DNA from: Butyrivibrio sp. INlla16
GTDB lineage: Bacteria; Bacillota; Clostridia; Lachnospirales; Lachnospiraceae
Assembly (NCBI RefSeq): GCF_900104155.1
Contig: NZ_FMYB01000001.1
Coordinates: 62,001-126,000, forward strand
Reading direction: 5' to 3'
DNA length: 64,000 nt
The notes under the pieces were generated by a model. It searched no databases, was not told the origin of the DNA, and saw only the letters and a program-made list of their open reading frames with translations. The position numbers were made by a program, and so were the translations under genes. Position 1 is the stretch's first letter, and each line of letters begins with the position of its first letter. Shown in pieces: positions 51,317 through 59,421 of this stretch.

Positions 51317-52969
51317 TTACAGTGCTTTAAGTACCTCACACAGGTACTCCCAGGTTCTCTTTGTAGAAGCAACGCTGAGTTTCTCACCTGTAGAATGAAT
51401 ATCCTGCATATCAGGACCTATTGAGACACAATCAAGGCCATCGATTTTTTCGGAAAACAGACCGCACTCAAGTCCTGCATGAATAGCTTCAATTCTGATA
51501 TCCTTTTTATAGAGTTCCTTATAGACCTTGGCCATTGTATCTCTAAGCTCAGACTTCTCAGCATATGCCCATCCGGGATATTCTCCGGTGACTTCAAATA
51601 TTCCGTTAAAGCCCTCGATTATTATCTCCATCTTACGGATAAGGGCTTCCTTTGCGGGTGCAACCGAACTTCTGACAGAATAGTCAAGAAGGAAGGCCTC
51701 ATCCATAGTTCCGGCGCTCTGGCTCGCAGCGCCTTTTCCTTCAACCGCTCCGGTCTGACTGCTTACTATCTTCAGTATGCCCAGATTCAGTGAAGTCTCA
51801 ACCAGACCTTCAATGGATGAACTCATTGACTGAACACCGTAAGGCATAGCACATATGCATCTTGCGAGTTCTATAACCTCTGCGCACGGAATAACTCCTG
51901 AAACCGCTTCTCTCTTCTCATGAGTCTCCGTAAAGGTATCAACACTTGAATCAAGATTTACGGACGCCATATTTGAAATATCGGTCTTTTCGGGCTCGAG
52001 AGTCTTTTCGTGTACTTCTTCTACCACAATTGAAAGTCCCGGATCTCTGCTTCCAAGTTCTGCCTTAAAATCAGATTCCACTTTATAAGCAATTGAAGAC
52101 AGTTTTCCGAAAAGTGAGAAGAAAGATACATCAGGTCCTACAATATTACCGTGCATCTGAGAGGCCAGTCCCATAAGCAAAAGCTCAGCCTCGCAGTCTG
52201 TAGCAATCGCGTTGTCAGCAACACCGCCGTTAAGGCTTATAATACCAACCTCGAGAGCATCGGTTATCTCGAGAAGAAGTCTGCCCATGATCACATTGGC
52301 ATTGCCGCGGCCTTTTCCTATCATTTCACCGGAATGTCCGCCCTGAAGCCCCTTAACATGTATCTTAACCTTTATTCCGCTCTTATTCTCTCTTGTCAAA
52401 GGAAGATATCCATGAAATCTTGCGCCACCTGCACAGCTTACGATCATCACGCCTTCTTCCTCGTTGTCGATGTTTATCATCCTCTTGCCTTCGATGTCAT
52501 CGCATTTAAGAGCCATTGCTCCATCCATTCCAACTTCTTCATTAGTAGTAATGATGACTTCAAGGGGTGGATGCGGAATCTTTTTGCTGTCAAGAAGCGC
52601 CAGACAGTAAGCCACAGCTATACCATCATCTCCGCCAAGACTGGTCTTATCAGCCCATACAAACTCTCCGTCGGTTTTTACATCAAGTCCGTCCTTCTCC
52701 ATATTGATTTTTGCGTCTTTTTCCTTAACCGCAACCATATCCATATGTCCCTGAAGGATAACCGGAGCATGCTTCTCATAGCCCTTGGTTCCCGGCTTTT
52801 TTATTATTACATTAAGATCGTTGTCCTGACGAACGTACAAATCTCTGTCCTTTGCAAACTTCACAAGAAAACTGCTGATCTTCTTCAGATTTCCCGATCC
52901 GTGCGGAATATTACATATCTCCTCAAACCATTTAAATACCTCTGTAGGCTGTAATTTTTCAAATGCCAT
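51317..52969 (-). CDS. pepD: Aminoacyl-histidine dipeptidase (PepD, M20C)
   Basis: A 550-residue metallopeptidase, longer than average (~485) for the family. Metal ligands are seen in ILQGHMDMVAVKE, LGGDDGIAVAYCLAL and ITTNEEVGMDGAMAL; the latter holds the catalytic Glu. GGHSGEMIGKGRGNANVIMGRLLLE is the lid-domain hallmark, and AGLECGLFSEK and STGEKLSV end the catalytic domain. It cleaves Xaa-His and other dipeptides in the cytoplasm using two zinc ions. The extra residues (~255-345, including SDFKAELGSRDPG and HEKTLEPEKTD) lie in the lid region. GAGAGGTATGGACA precedes the ATG at 52969. It is a single-gene unit. Confidence 0.9.
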   Translation of the reverse strand: MAFEKLQPTEVFKWFEEICNIPHGSGNLKKISSFLVKFAKDRDLYVRQDNDLNVIIKKPGTKGYEKHAPVILQGHMDMVAVKEKDAKINMEKDGLDVKTDGEFVWADKTSLGGDDGIAVAYCLALLDSKKIPHPPLEVIITTNEEVGMDGAMALKCDDIEGKRMINIDNEEEGVMIVSCAGGARFHGYLPLTRENKSGIKVKIHVKGLQGGHSGEMIGKGRGNANVIMGRLLLEITDALEVGIISLNGGVADNAIATDCEAELLLMGLASQMHGNIVGPDVSFFSLFGKLSSIAYKVESDFKAELGSRDPGLSIVVEEVHEKTLEPEKTDISNMASVNLDSSVDTFTETHEKREAVSGVIPCAEVIELARCICAMPYGVQSMSSSIEGLVETSLNLGILKIVSSQTGAVEGKGAASQSAGTMDEAFLLDYSVRSSVAPAKEALIRKMEIIIEGFNGIFEVTGEYPGWAYAEKSELRDTMAKVYKELYKKDIRIEAIHAGLECGLFSEKIDGLDCVSIGPDMQDIHSTGEKLSVASTKRTWEYLCEVLKAL

Positions 52970-53133
52970 TGTCCATACCTCTCATCTCTATAATCAATAT
53001 TTGTTGAGCAAACGCTAACATCTAAATATATCATCTACCATAATAACACACTTTTTATTTCCTGCCTTCGCGGACGATGGTTTTATCGTTTTTTTATTAT
53101 TTTTTTAATCCCTTTTCAGTAAATTTGCACTGG

Positions 53134-53180
53134 GTGCATGTTAAAATCAAAATGATATATAGTGAACATTTAACATGCAC
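53134..53180. promoter_or_regulatory. 12-bp inverted repeat upstream of the chemotaxis receptor gene
   Basis: GTGCATGTTAAA (53134-53145) and TTTAACATGCAC (53169-53180) are perfect reverse complements with a 23-base AT-rich spacer, 29 bases before the receptor ATG. It may be an operator or a leader hairpin. A weak hairpin plus T-run (ACGAT/ATCGT, 53082-53104) precedes it. Confidence 0.5.
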
Positions 53181-53208
53181 GAATTAAGCGTAGCAGAAAG
53201 GATGGCCT

Positions 53209-54675
53209 ATGAATGCACAACAGTACAGGCGCGCCAATAAAGTCAGTTTTATTGTTTGTATTATCATTATTGCCAGCGGCACAGTTCTTGCATTGAATAA
53301 TCTGCTTGGCAAAGGACAAACACTTGGTGTTATAGCTATAATTGTCAGCGCCATAGTCGGCATACTTATGGTGGTTGCAGGCAATTATAAATATCCCGAA
53401 GTAAAAAAGGGATCAGTACTTATCATGGGCGGTGCTACAGTCTTCTACTTCGTTCTGCTTATCGCGTCCGATGATCTGATTTACTTCGCATTCGGACTCC
53501 CGATTCTGATCAGCAGTATGATCTATTTAAATATCAGACTTTCCCGAGTTGGTATTGCTGCAATAACCCTTTCCTTTGCAATTACCTGCATCAAGGCTCT
53601 TGTCTCAGGCAAGCTTTCTCTTGAATATGTACCGCCGCTTATTACTCTGGCGCTTGCATTCATCACAAGCTTAAGTGTTGTAGGTCTTCTTACCAACTTC
53701 AACAATGAAAATAATGATAAAATCAATCGTCATGCTGAAAAGTCATTGAAAACTGGTAATCAGATGGCTGAAATTGCTAATACAATCACCGATCTTTTCA
53801 ACAACTCACAGAGCAACTTATCCAGCCTTCAGGAGATCATCGAGTCTCAGCAGTCCGGGATGAATGATATAGCAAGCAGCATGGAGAGCACCTCGCAGGC
53901 TATAAGCCATCAGGCAGACAAAGTTCAGCAGATTCAGTCCGAAACACAAACCACAGAAGAACACACACAGGAGATGTCCCGCGTATCAAAACAGACCCAG
54001 GATACTGTTCAGGAAGGTGTAAAGGTTATCGAGGAACTTAAGGAAAAATCACAGAATGTAGCTGCCACCAGCCAGGTTACAGTTGAAGCCACTCAGGCCG
54101 TTATCAATAAGGTTGAAGAAGTTCAGAAAATTGTCGGCGCCATTATGTCAATTTCCAAGCAGACTAACCTCCTTGCTCTCAACGCCAGCATTGAAGCAGC
54201 AAGAGCCGGTGAAGCCGGAAAAGGATTTGCGGTTGTTGCTAATGATGTCAGAGATCTTGCAGGCGAAACAAACAATGCTTCAACTGAGATTACAAGAATC
54301 ATCAACGAGCTAACCGAAGATGTTCAGAAAGCTATGGCAAGTATCGATGACAGCATTTCATCCGTAACAGAGCAGAATGAAATGATTGAAACCGTAGGAA
54401 ACAATTTTGACAGTATTAACGCAAACGTAACAGATATGCTTAACAGATTCAGTGATATCGAGCGAGGCATGCAGACTATCGCTTCCTCCACCACTGAAAT
54501 CAATGACGGAATCAGCAATTTGTCCGCAACAAGCCAGGAGGTTGCCGCCTTGTCAAATGACGGAGCCCGTGCTGCCGATACTGCTGTAAGCCAGTTCGAT
54601 GACTTTAAAGGAATACTTCTTGAAATATTCCAGCAGGCAAACAAGCTGCAGGACATGCAGACAGATAAGGATTGA
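53209..54675 (+). CDS. Methyl-accepting chemotaxis protein without periplasmic sensor domain
   Basis: A 488-residue receptor. Residues ~1-170 contain about six short hydrophobic segments in a row with no large outside domain. No HAMP domain is obvious. From ~180 on there is a long coiled coil with the MCP hairpin tip [48 protein letters not shown], where CheW and CheA bind; Glu/Gln pairs typical of methylation sites lie on both arms. It should control CheA signalling, perhaps in response to a membrane or internal signal. GAAAGGATGGCCT precedes the ATG at 53209. No che or flagellar operon is in the window. Confidence 0.9.
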   Translation: MNAQQYRRANKVSFIVCIIIIASGTVLALNNLLGKGQTLGVIAIIVSAIVGILMVVAGNYKYPEVKKGSVLIMGGATVFYFVLLIASDDLIYFAFGLPILISSMIYLNIRLSRVGIAAITLSFAITCIKALVSGKLSLEYVPPLITLALAFITSLSVVGLLTNFNNENNDKINRHAEKSLKTGNQMAEIANTITDLFNNSQSNLSSLQEIIESQQSGMNDIASSMESTSQAISHQADKVQQIQSETQTTEEHTQEMSRVSKQTQDTVQEGVKVIEELKEKSQNVAATSQVTVEATQAVINKVEEVQKIVGAIMSISKQTNLLALNASIEAARAGEAGKGFAVVANDVRDLAGETNNASTEITRIINELTEDVQKAMASIDDSISSVTEQNEMIETVGNNFDSINANVTDMLNRFSDIERGMQTIASSTTEINDGISNLSATSQEVAALSNDGARAADTAVSQFDDFKGILLEIFQQANKLQDMQTDKD

Positions 54676-54713
54676 TTCTTCTGAAAATAAGCACTATAAA
54701 GCGTATAAAAAAT

Positions 54714-54741
54714 CCGGTTCGAGTCAAATAACTCGAACCGG
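54714..54741. terminator. Bidirectional terminator between receptor and pilus operon
   Basis: CCGGTTCGAGT (54714-54724) pairs with ACTCGAACCGG (54731-54741). T-runs follow on both strands (TTTTTAATA on plus, TTTTTTATA on minus), ending both the receptor and the last pilus-operon gene. Confidence 0.88.
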
Positions 54742-54762
54742 TTTTTAATATACATATCATCT

Positions 54763-55413
54763 TTACTGATTTTCATCAGCTGTAACAGCTTCTTCAATTT
54801 CTTTGGTTATCTCATCTCCGGAGCCGGGTGCCTCAACCTTAACAAAATCACATCTTACAGTTACACGGCTTGCGCCTCCGATGGTACAGGTAAATACTGT
54901 GAAATCCCAGGTGCCTTCATCCATCTTATCGACTTCATAGGTTCCTATGTCTTCGATATAAGTAACCTCGTAGTAGTACTTTCTTCCATCTACATCAGTC
55001 ACGATGATGGTATCTCCCGCAACGAGATTTTTTAGATTACCAAAATGCCTCTGGTAGTTATGTCCTGCAACAATCAGGTCATTTTCATATACAGAGCCCT
55101 TATATCTGCAGGGCGAAGTCTTAGCATTCACAGAAGACCACTCGGTCTGTATCGGAAGTCTTATGTCGATGGCAGGGATATCAATGATTCCTATAAAGGA
55201 CTGTCCATTCACATCAACTGATTTCATCGGTCCCGTAGGATTCATATCAAGAGGAGCATTTGTTACCTGCGCCTCAACTCCTTCAAGGAGCCCCGCTGCG
55301 CTTACTCCGGCCTCAAGATCCTCATTCTGGTTATGCACTATGATATTAGCAGCAATTCCAAAACACAGGAATCCCATAAGGATCATTATTCTACCTTTTG
55401 TAATAATTTTCAT
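54763..55413 (-). CDS. Sortase (second sortase of the pilus locus)
   Basis: A 216-residue sortase with an N-terminal membrane anchor (IMILMGFLCFGIAANIIV). Catalytic residues are His118 in IVAGHNYQRHFGNL, Cys176 in FTVFTCTIGGASR and Arg183. It lacks the long C-terminal membrane segment of class C enzymes, so it may attach the finished pilus to the cell wall; the class is not certain. It is the last gene of the pilus cluster. The ATG at 55413 follows AAGGTGGGCTTAAC and begins MKIITKGRIM; a longer frame to 55461 has no ribosome site. The C-terminus is acidic. Confidence 0.85.
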   Translation of the reverse strand: MKIITKGRIMILMGFLCFGIAANIIVHNQNEDLEAGVSAAGLLEGVEAQVTNAPLDMNPTGPMKSVDVNGQSFIGIIDIPAIDIRLPIQTEWSSVNAKTSPCRYKGSVYENDLIVAGHNYQRHFGNLKNLVAGDTIIVTDVDGRKYYYEVTYIEDIGTYEVDKMDEGTWDFTVFTCTIGGASRVTVRCDFVKVEAPGSGDEITKEIEEAVTADENQ

Positions 55414-55518
55414 GTTAAGCCCACCTTTTAATCTTAAAGCAAGCCCCCATAATTGTGTCATGTCCCGATCATCTTAGGACTATAAACACTTTTTTCTACC
55501 TTATCTCCAACTGCAGAT

Positions 55519-56712
55519 TTATTTTCTGTGCTTCTCACTTCTAAATCCAAAGATTATAAGAAGTATACCCAGAATAGCAAGTACAGGAATCGGCCACCAA
55601 AGCTGTCCTGTCTGAGGAAGTCTTCTTGCACCTAAAACCTCTGGAAGTTCTCCAATAAAGTCTCTGATAGCACCAAGTACATCAGGCGTATCATCCGGTG
55701 TCGGATTATCCGGAGTATCCGGTGTTGTAGGTGATTCCGGGTTATCCGGTTTATCGGGTTTTTTCGGTGAACTTGGCTTGTTAGGCTTATCGGGTGTTTC
55801 CGGAGTCTCCGGATTCTTGGTATTTACAACAATAAATGAATTCTCATTTCTTGAAACATTTGAAGTATAATCATCTGTATTCATTACCTCTTCTACCGTG
55901 AAATTATGCCCCTTTTCATATTGCCAACTGTACTGCCAGTTATTTTCATTTGAAAGATCTACAGTCTCGAGAAGGTTTCCATCACAGTAAATCTTAACTG
56001 TAATTGACTTCGGTCTGTCCTCTCCACCGTTATCAATCCACTGCTTATACACGCTGAAAGGTTCCGGATCATCTTCAAGGTGAACAGCTTCTCTTTTAGG
56101 GATAGCTACTACATCATAAGATGCATTTGACCATGTTCCGTCCCATCCGTTACCCTGATTCTCTTCAAGGTTGTTAGGTCCGGGAACTACAGAAAGGAAA
56201 TCCCAATATTTATACTGAATCTGATCGATTACAACCGGATCACTTACTCCAAGATAAAGTCCCTTGTCAACCTTTCCGAATTTTGCATAGCCTTCTGCAT
56301 CGGAAGTAGCTGTATAGCTAGGCTGAACGCCGTTTGCAGCGATACATTTGCTCGCCTCTGTGATGATATTGTTCCACTTATCCTGGTCAGCAACTGAGTA
56401 CATATCTGTTATATCAAGCCCAAGGCTATCAAATGGTGATACAACAGTAAACTGACCTGTCGCGGAAATAGATGCAATCTTGTAGGCTTTGACATTAACT
56501 CCTGCCATTTTTCCATATTCAGGAATATCTCCGTAGGAATTAAAGTAATAGTAAACCGACAATGTAGCGTCCTTGTTCATGTCAATGGTACCAAGTCCGT
56601 TGTTGTTATCCGAACTTGCGCTCGCTGCCACTCCCGGAAGCAGTAGCATCGCTGACATGCTAAGCGCCGCAGCTCCTACTATCAGTTTTTTCACCTTCTC
56701 AAAAATCTTCAT
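55519..56712 (-). CDS. LPQTG-anchored pilin, probably basal/minor subunit
   Basis: A 397-residue exported protein: signal peptide to ~residue 32, an N-terminal pilin-type domain (SVYYYFNSYGDIPEYGKMAGVNVKAYKI, GYAKFGKVDKGLYLGVSDPV), then a Cna_B domain (FSVYKQWIDNGGEDRPKSITVKIYCDGNLLETV, FTVEEVMNTDDYTSNVS). A Pro/Asp/Lys linker leads to VLGAIR-n8-VLGARR and the sorting signal LPQTG, hydrophobic segment and basic tail (GFRSEKHRK). Single-Cna_B, Pro-rich subunits of this size usually join the pilus to the wall. The ATG at 56712 follows GAGGTAAGTTTTT. It is six bases after the class C sortase stop. Confidence 0.87.
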   Translation of the reverse strand: MKIFEKVKKLIVGAAALSMSAMLLLPGVAASASSDNNNGLGTIDMNKDATLSVYYYFNSYGDIPEYGKMAGVNVKAYKIASISATGQFTVVSPFDSLGLDITDMYSVADQDKWNNIITEASKCIAANGVQPSYTATSDAEGYAKFGKVDKGLYLGVSDPVVIDQIQYKYWDFLSVVPGPNNLEENQGNGWDGTWSNASYDVVAIPKREAVHLEDDPEPFSVYKQWIDNGGEDRPKSITVKIYCDGNLLETVDLSNENNWQYSWQYEKGHNFTVEEVMNTDDYTSNVSRNENSFIVVNTKNPETPETPDKPNKPSSPKKPDKPDNPESPTTPDTPDNPTPDDTPDVLGAIRDFIGELPEVLGARRLPQTGQLWWPIPVLAILGILLIIFGFRSEKHRK

Positions 56713-56718
56713 AAAAAC

Positions 56719-57597
56719 TTACCTCAAATGTCTGCGTAAATCCTCTACTGTCGCAGATTTTTTCTTTTTCCCATGGTCTGATGTACTAATTACAAACCAA
56801 ATAAACAGAACTAATATTATCGGTCCTGCGATAAACGGTGCAACAAGAAGATTATTTATCTTCGTCGCATCAGCAGGTACTATAAGTCTTGATTCTTCAT
56901 TATAATCAACACGCCTGCCCCTTACGAGCATTCTGTGAGTGTTGACACCGTAAGGTGTACACGTCACCAGCGTGACATAGTCTTTGTCAGGATAAATCGT
57001 AAGACCCTGCGTCTCCTCAGGAAGCACTATCGAAATATTATCAACCTGATATGCAAAAGTCTGATTCATTATATGCAGAAGGAATGTATCTCCTTCAATC
57101 ATCTGATCCAAGTCAGAAAAAAGTTTAGAGGATGGTAATCCTCTGTGTCCGGATAGAATCGCATGCGAACCTGTTGTTCCAGCTGGAAGCGATGATCCGG
57201 GTATATGTCCGATGCCGACCTGCAAAACAGATTCGGAAACATCGTGATAAACCGGTAAATCCACGCCCAGTTTTTCAATTTCAATATGTCCCATTACTCC
57301 TGTCCCGGTTGGATCAAGTATTGAATGATACTCTGCCAATTCCTCTTCCGAGAGGTTGAAATTTATCCCTTTCGAAAGTAGCTTTTCATTATATTCATAG
57401 GCAGCATTCCAATAATTCGTGTAATCTTCCTCTGTAAATGAAGACATAAGCTCTTCGTAGTTCGAAACTGCTCTACTTTGGTTCTTGGTATTAATATAAT
57501 TACTTACGGACGGATACAAAAATATACCAAGTCCAACAACAAATATTGCTGTAAATATGATGTTTGGTAATTGCTTTGCAAAGCCCTTACTCTTCAT
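56719..57597 (-). CDS. Class C (pilin-polymerising) sortase
   Basis: A 292-residue sortase with membrane segments at both ends (FTAIFVVGLGIFLYPSV; VAPFIAGPIILVLFIWFVI), which defines class C. Catalytic residues: His151 in LSGHRGLPSSKLF, Cys213 in TLVTCTPYGVNTHRM and Arg222. GVMGHIEIEKLGVDLPVYHDVSE is typical. It links pilin subunits through an isopeptide bond between the LPxTG threonine and a pilin lysine. The ATG at 57597 is preceded by GGACGGAAAAATT. It sits between the major pilin and the LPQTG pilin genes; the gap upstream holds two hairpins (57715-57742 and 57753-57782). Confidence 0.9.
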   Translation of the reverse strand: MKSKGFAKQLPNIIFTAIFVVGLGIFLYPSVSNYINTKNQSRAVSNYEELMSSFTEEDYTNYWNAAYEYNEKLLSKGINFNLSEEELAEYHSILDPTGTGVMGHIEIEKLGVDLPVYHDVSESVLQVGIGHIPGSSLPAGTTGSHAILSGHRGLPSSKLFSDLDQMIEGDTFLLHIMNQTFAYQVDNISIVLPEETQGLTIYPDKDYVTLVTCTPYGVNTHRMLVRGRRVDYNEESRLIVPADATKINNLLVAPFIAGPIILVLFIWFVISTSDHGKKKKSATVEDLRRHLR

Positions 57598-57714
57598 AAT
57601 TTTTCCGTCCAAATTTAATAACAATCGATAGTCAGGCTATAAAACGCCTTCCGTGCAACAAATTCTCCCCCTATTTCTTTTTATATAGCTCCTCCGAAAT
57701 AATATATCTGTATC

Positions 57715-57782
57715 CCGGATCGGGCGGATGAGCCCGACCCGGTGTTACAGTATGTTTCTATATATATTGGTCTACAGAAACA
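57715..57782. other. Two hairpins between major pilin and sortase genes
   Basis: CCGGaTCGGGC-ggatga-GCCCGAcCCGG (57715-57742) and TGTTTCT/AGAAACA (57753-57782). Neither is followed by a T-run on the minus strand, so they look like read-through or mRNA processing elements that could lower sortase output relative to pilin. The rest of this ~220-base gap shows nothing else. Confidence 0.5.
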
Positions 57783-57847
57783 AGATTCAATTATTCCAGT
57801 AATATAATTATTGCAATAATCCCTCTAAATTCTCTATCTCACAGATA

Positions 57848-59305
57848 TTACTCAGCATCAGCCTTTCTGCGTACTACGAAGAATACAACAGCTGCTACGA
57901 TGAGAAGTCCACCGATGATGTAGAAAATTGTTGTACCGATTCCACCTGTGGAAGGAAGAAGTGAACCTGTACTATTCTCAATTGTCTCAGTTGTAGGAGC
58001 TTTTACAGTTGACTGCTCTGTTACAGTAACCATCTTCGCATGCTGCTTTCCGCCTGCTTCTGATGTAATAAGGTTGTATCCTGCAGGAGCCTCTGTCTCT
58101 TCAAGGATATAGTTAGCTGCGTCAAGACCTTTGATCATGATAGGTGTTGTCTCAACAGTAACGATAACTGAATCAGCATCAGATCCATTAGGATCTACCT
58201 TGTATTCTGTATCACTTACCTTTGTAAGCTTAACCTGAAGGCCTGTATCAGCTCTGTAAATCTTGAACTTAGCGCCTGCAAGAACAGTCTCTGTTCCTGC
58301 AATAACCTTCTTGAGAACAAGAGGATATGTCTTGGTAATTGTCTCTACAATAGGTGTATTTGTATTACCATACTTAAGATATACAGTATTCTTGTTTACA
58401 TCCTCTGAAATCTTTGCATTTGTATTTACTACTGCACTGTATGTAACAATAGCCTTAACATCAGCTGAAGGCTCAGCAAAACTCATCTCAAAGCCATTAT
58501 CTGTAGCTGCATCAAGTTTATACTCAACTGCAACAGCCTCACCACCATCTTTTGCAGGTGCAAATGTTACTGAGAAATCTGATTCATTCTTATTAAGTGT
58601 AAGACCTTCTGTAAGAGTATCGACGATCTTGTAGTTTACACCGCCCTTCTTAAGATCAGCAGTTACGGTAAATTCTACAGTATCACCAATCTGAGCGTTG
58701 TTTCCTGTTGTATCAAGTACAGTCTTCTGAGTTGTACCATTTTTTGTAAGACCTGTGATCTTCTTATCAACTGAAGGAACTTCTGTCTTCTCCTCAAGCT
58801 TTGCATTAGGAGTAGATGTATTAAGAGATACTGCACTACCAAGTGAAGAATCCAATACATAATAGCCATAGTCCAAACCGGTCACTTTAAGAGTTCCGTT
58901 AGCATCAGCAGTTTTTGTTACTTCAGGTGCTACTCTGAACTTCGCAACTTCTGTCTGGCCATTCTTGGCATATGCTATTACTTCCTGTCCAAAAGCAATT
59001 GCATCAGCTTCTGTTGCAAGTTTGGATGTGTCAAGAATATCGCCATCACCTACTGAAAAATAGCTACTTTTAAAACCTGAAAACTTTGCTGAAAGCTTGT
59101 AAACACCTTTTGTCAAATCGCTGCCGGCAGGAACATAGTCAAATACACGCCATACGTTATACTCCTGGCCTTCGCTAGCCTTCTCAATTGTAATGCTGCC
59201 CTCTCCAGCTGCCTTGGCAGTAGTTGCGGATCCTGCTGAAACTGTCATGGTAAGAGCCATAGCACCAGCAAGGATACCAGTTAAAATTTTCTTTAATCCT
59301 TTCAT
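57848..59305 (-). CDS. Major pilin, SpaA/FimA type, LPSTG
   Basis: A 485-residue exported protein with a signal peptide (KKILTGILAGAMALTMTVSAGS, to ~residue 33). It shows the shaft-pilin layout: N-terminal domain with GYYVLDSSLGSAVSLNTS, a pilin-motif candidate PSVDKKITG that could supply the polymerising lysine, an isopeptide-domain middle (NNAQIGDTVEFTVTADLKKG), and a C-terminal Cna_B-like domain with E-box YILEETEAPAGYN. The sorting signal is LPSTGG followed by a hydrophobic segment and RRKADAE. Intramolecular isopeptide bonds are expected. AGAGAGGTTTTAA precedes the ATG at 59305. The giant pilus protein is upstream, the class C sortase downstream. Confidence 0.92.
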   Translation of the reverse strand: MKGLKKILTGILAGAMALTMTVSAGSATTAKAAGEGSITIEKASEGQEYNVWRVFDYVPAGSDLTKGVYKLSAKFSGFKSSYFSVGDGDILDTSKLATEADAIAFGQEVIAYAKNGQTEVAKFRVAPEVTKTADANGTLKVTGLDYGYYVLDSSLGSAVSLNTSTPNAKLEEKTEVPSVDKKITGLTKNGTTQKTVLDTTGNNAQIGDTVEFTVTADLKKGGVNYKIVDTLTEGLTLNKNESDFSVTFAPAKDGGEAVAVEYKLDAATDNGFEMSFAEPSADVKAIVTYSAVVNTNAKISEDVNKNTVYLKYGNTNTPIVETITKTYPLVLKKVIAGTETVLAGAKFKIYRADTGLQVKLTKVSDTEYKVDPNGSDADSVIVTVETTPIMIKGLDAANYILEETEAPAGYNLITSEAGGKQHAKMVTVTEQSTVKAPTTETIENSTGSLLPSTGGIGTTIFYIIGGLLIVAAVVFFVVRRKADAE

Positions 59306-59380
59306 TTAAAACCTCTCTCCTTTTGTCTTGAATCTTGTCTGTTTTAGACGTTTTTTAGTTGCTTTATTACTACTTATATG

Positions 59381-59421
59381 AGGTGCAAATGAGCACCTTG
59401 TTAAAATGCATTCAGCATTTT
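59381..59421. other. Hairpins between the giant pilus protein and major pilin genes
   Basis: AGGTGC-aaatga-GCACCT (59381-59398) and AAAATGC-attca-GCATTTT (59403-59421), the second overlapping the stop codon of the giant gene. They may attenuate or process the transcript. Confidence 0.5.
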
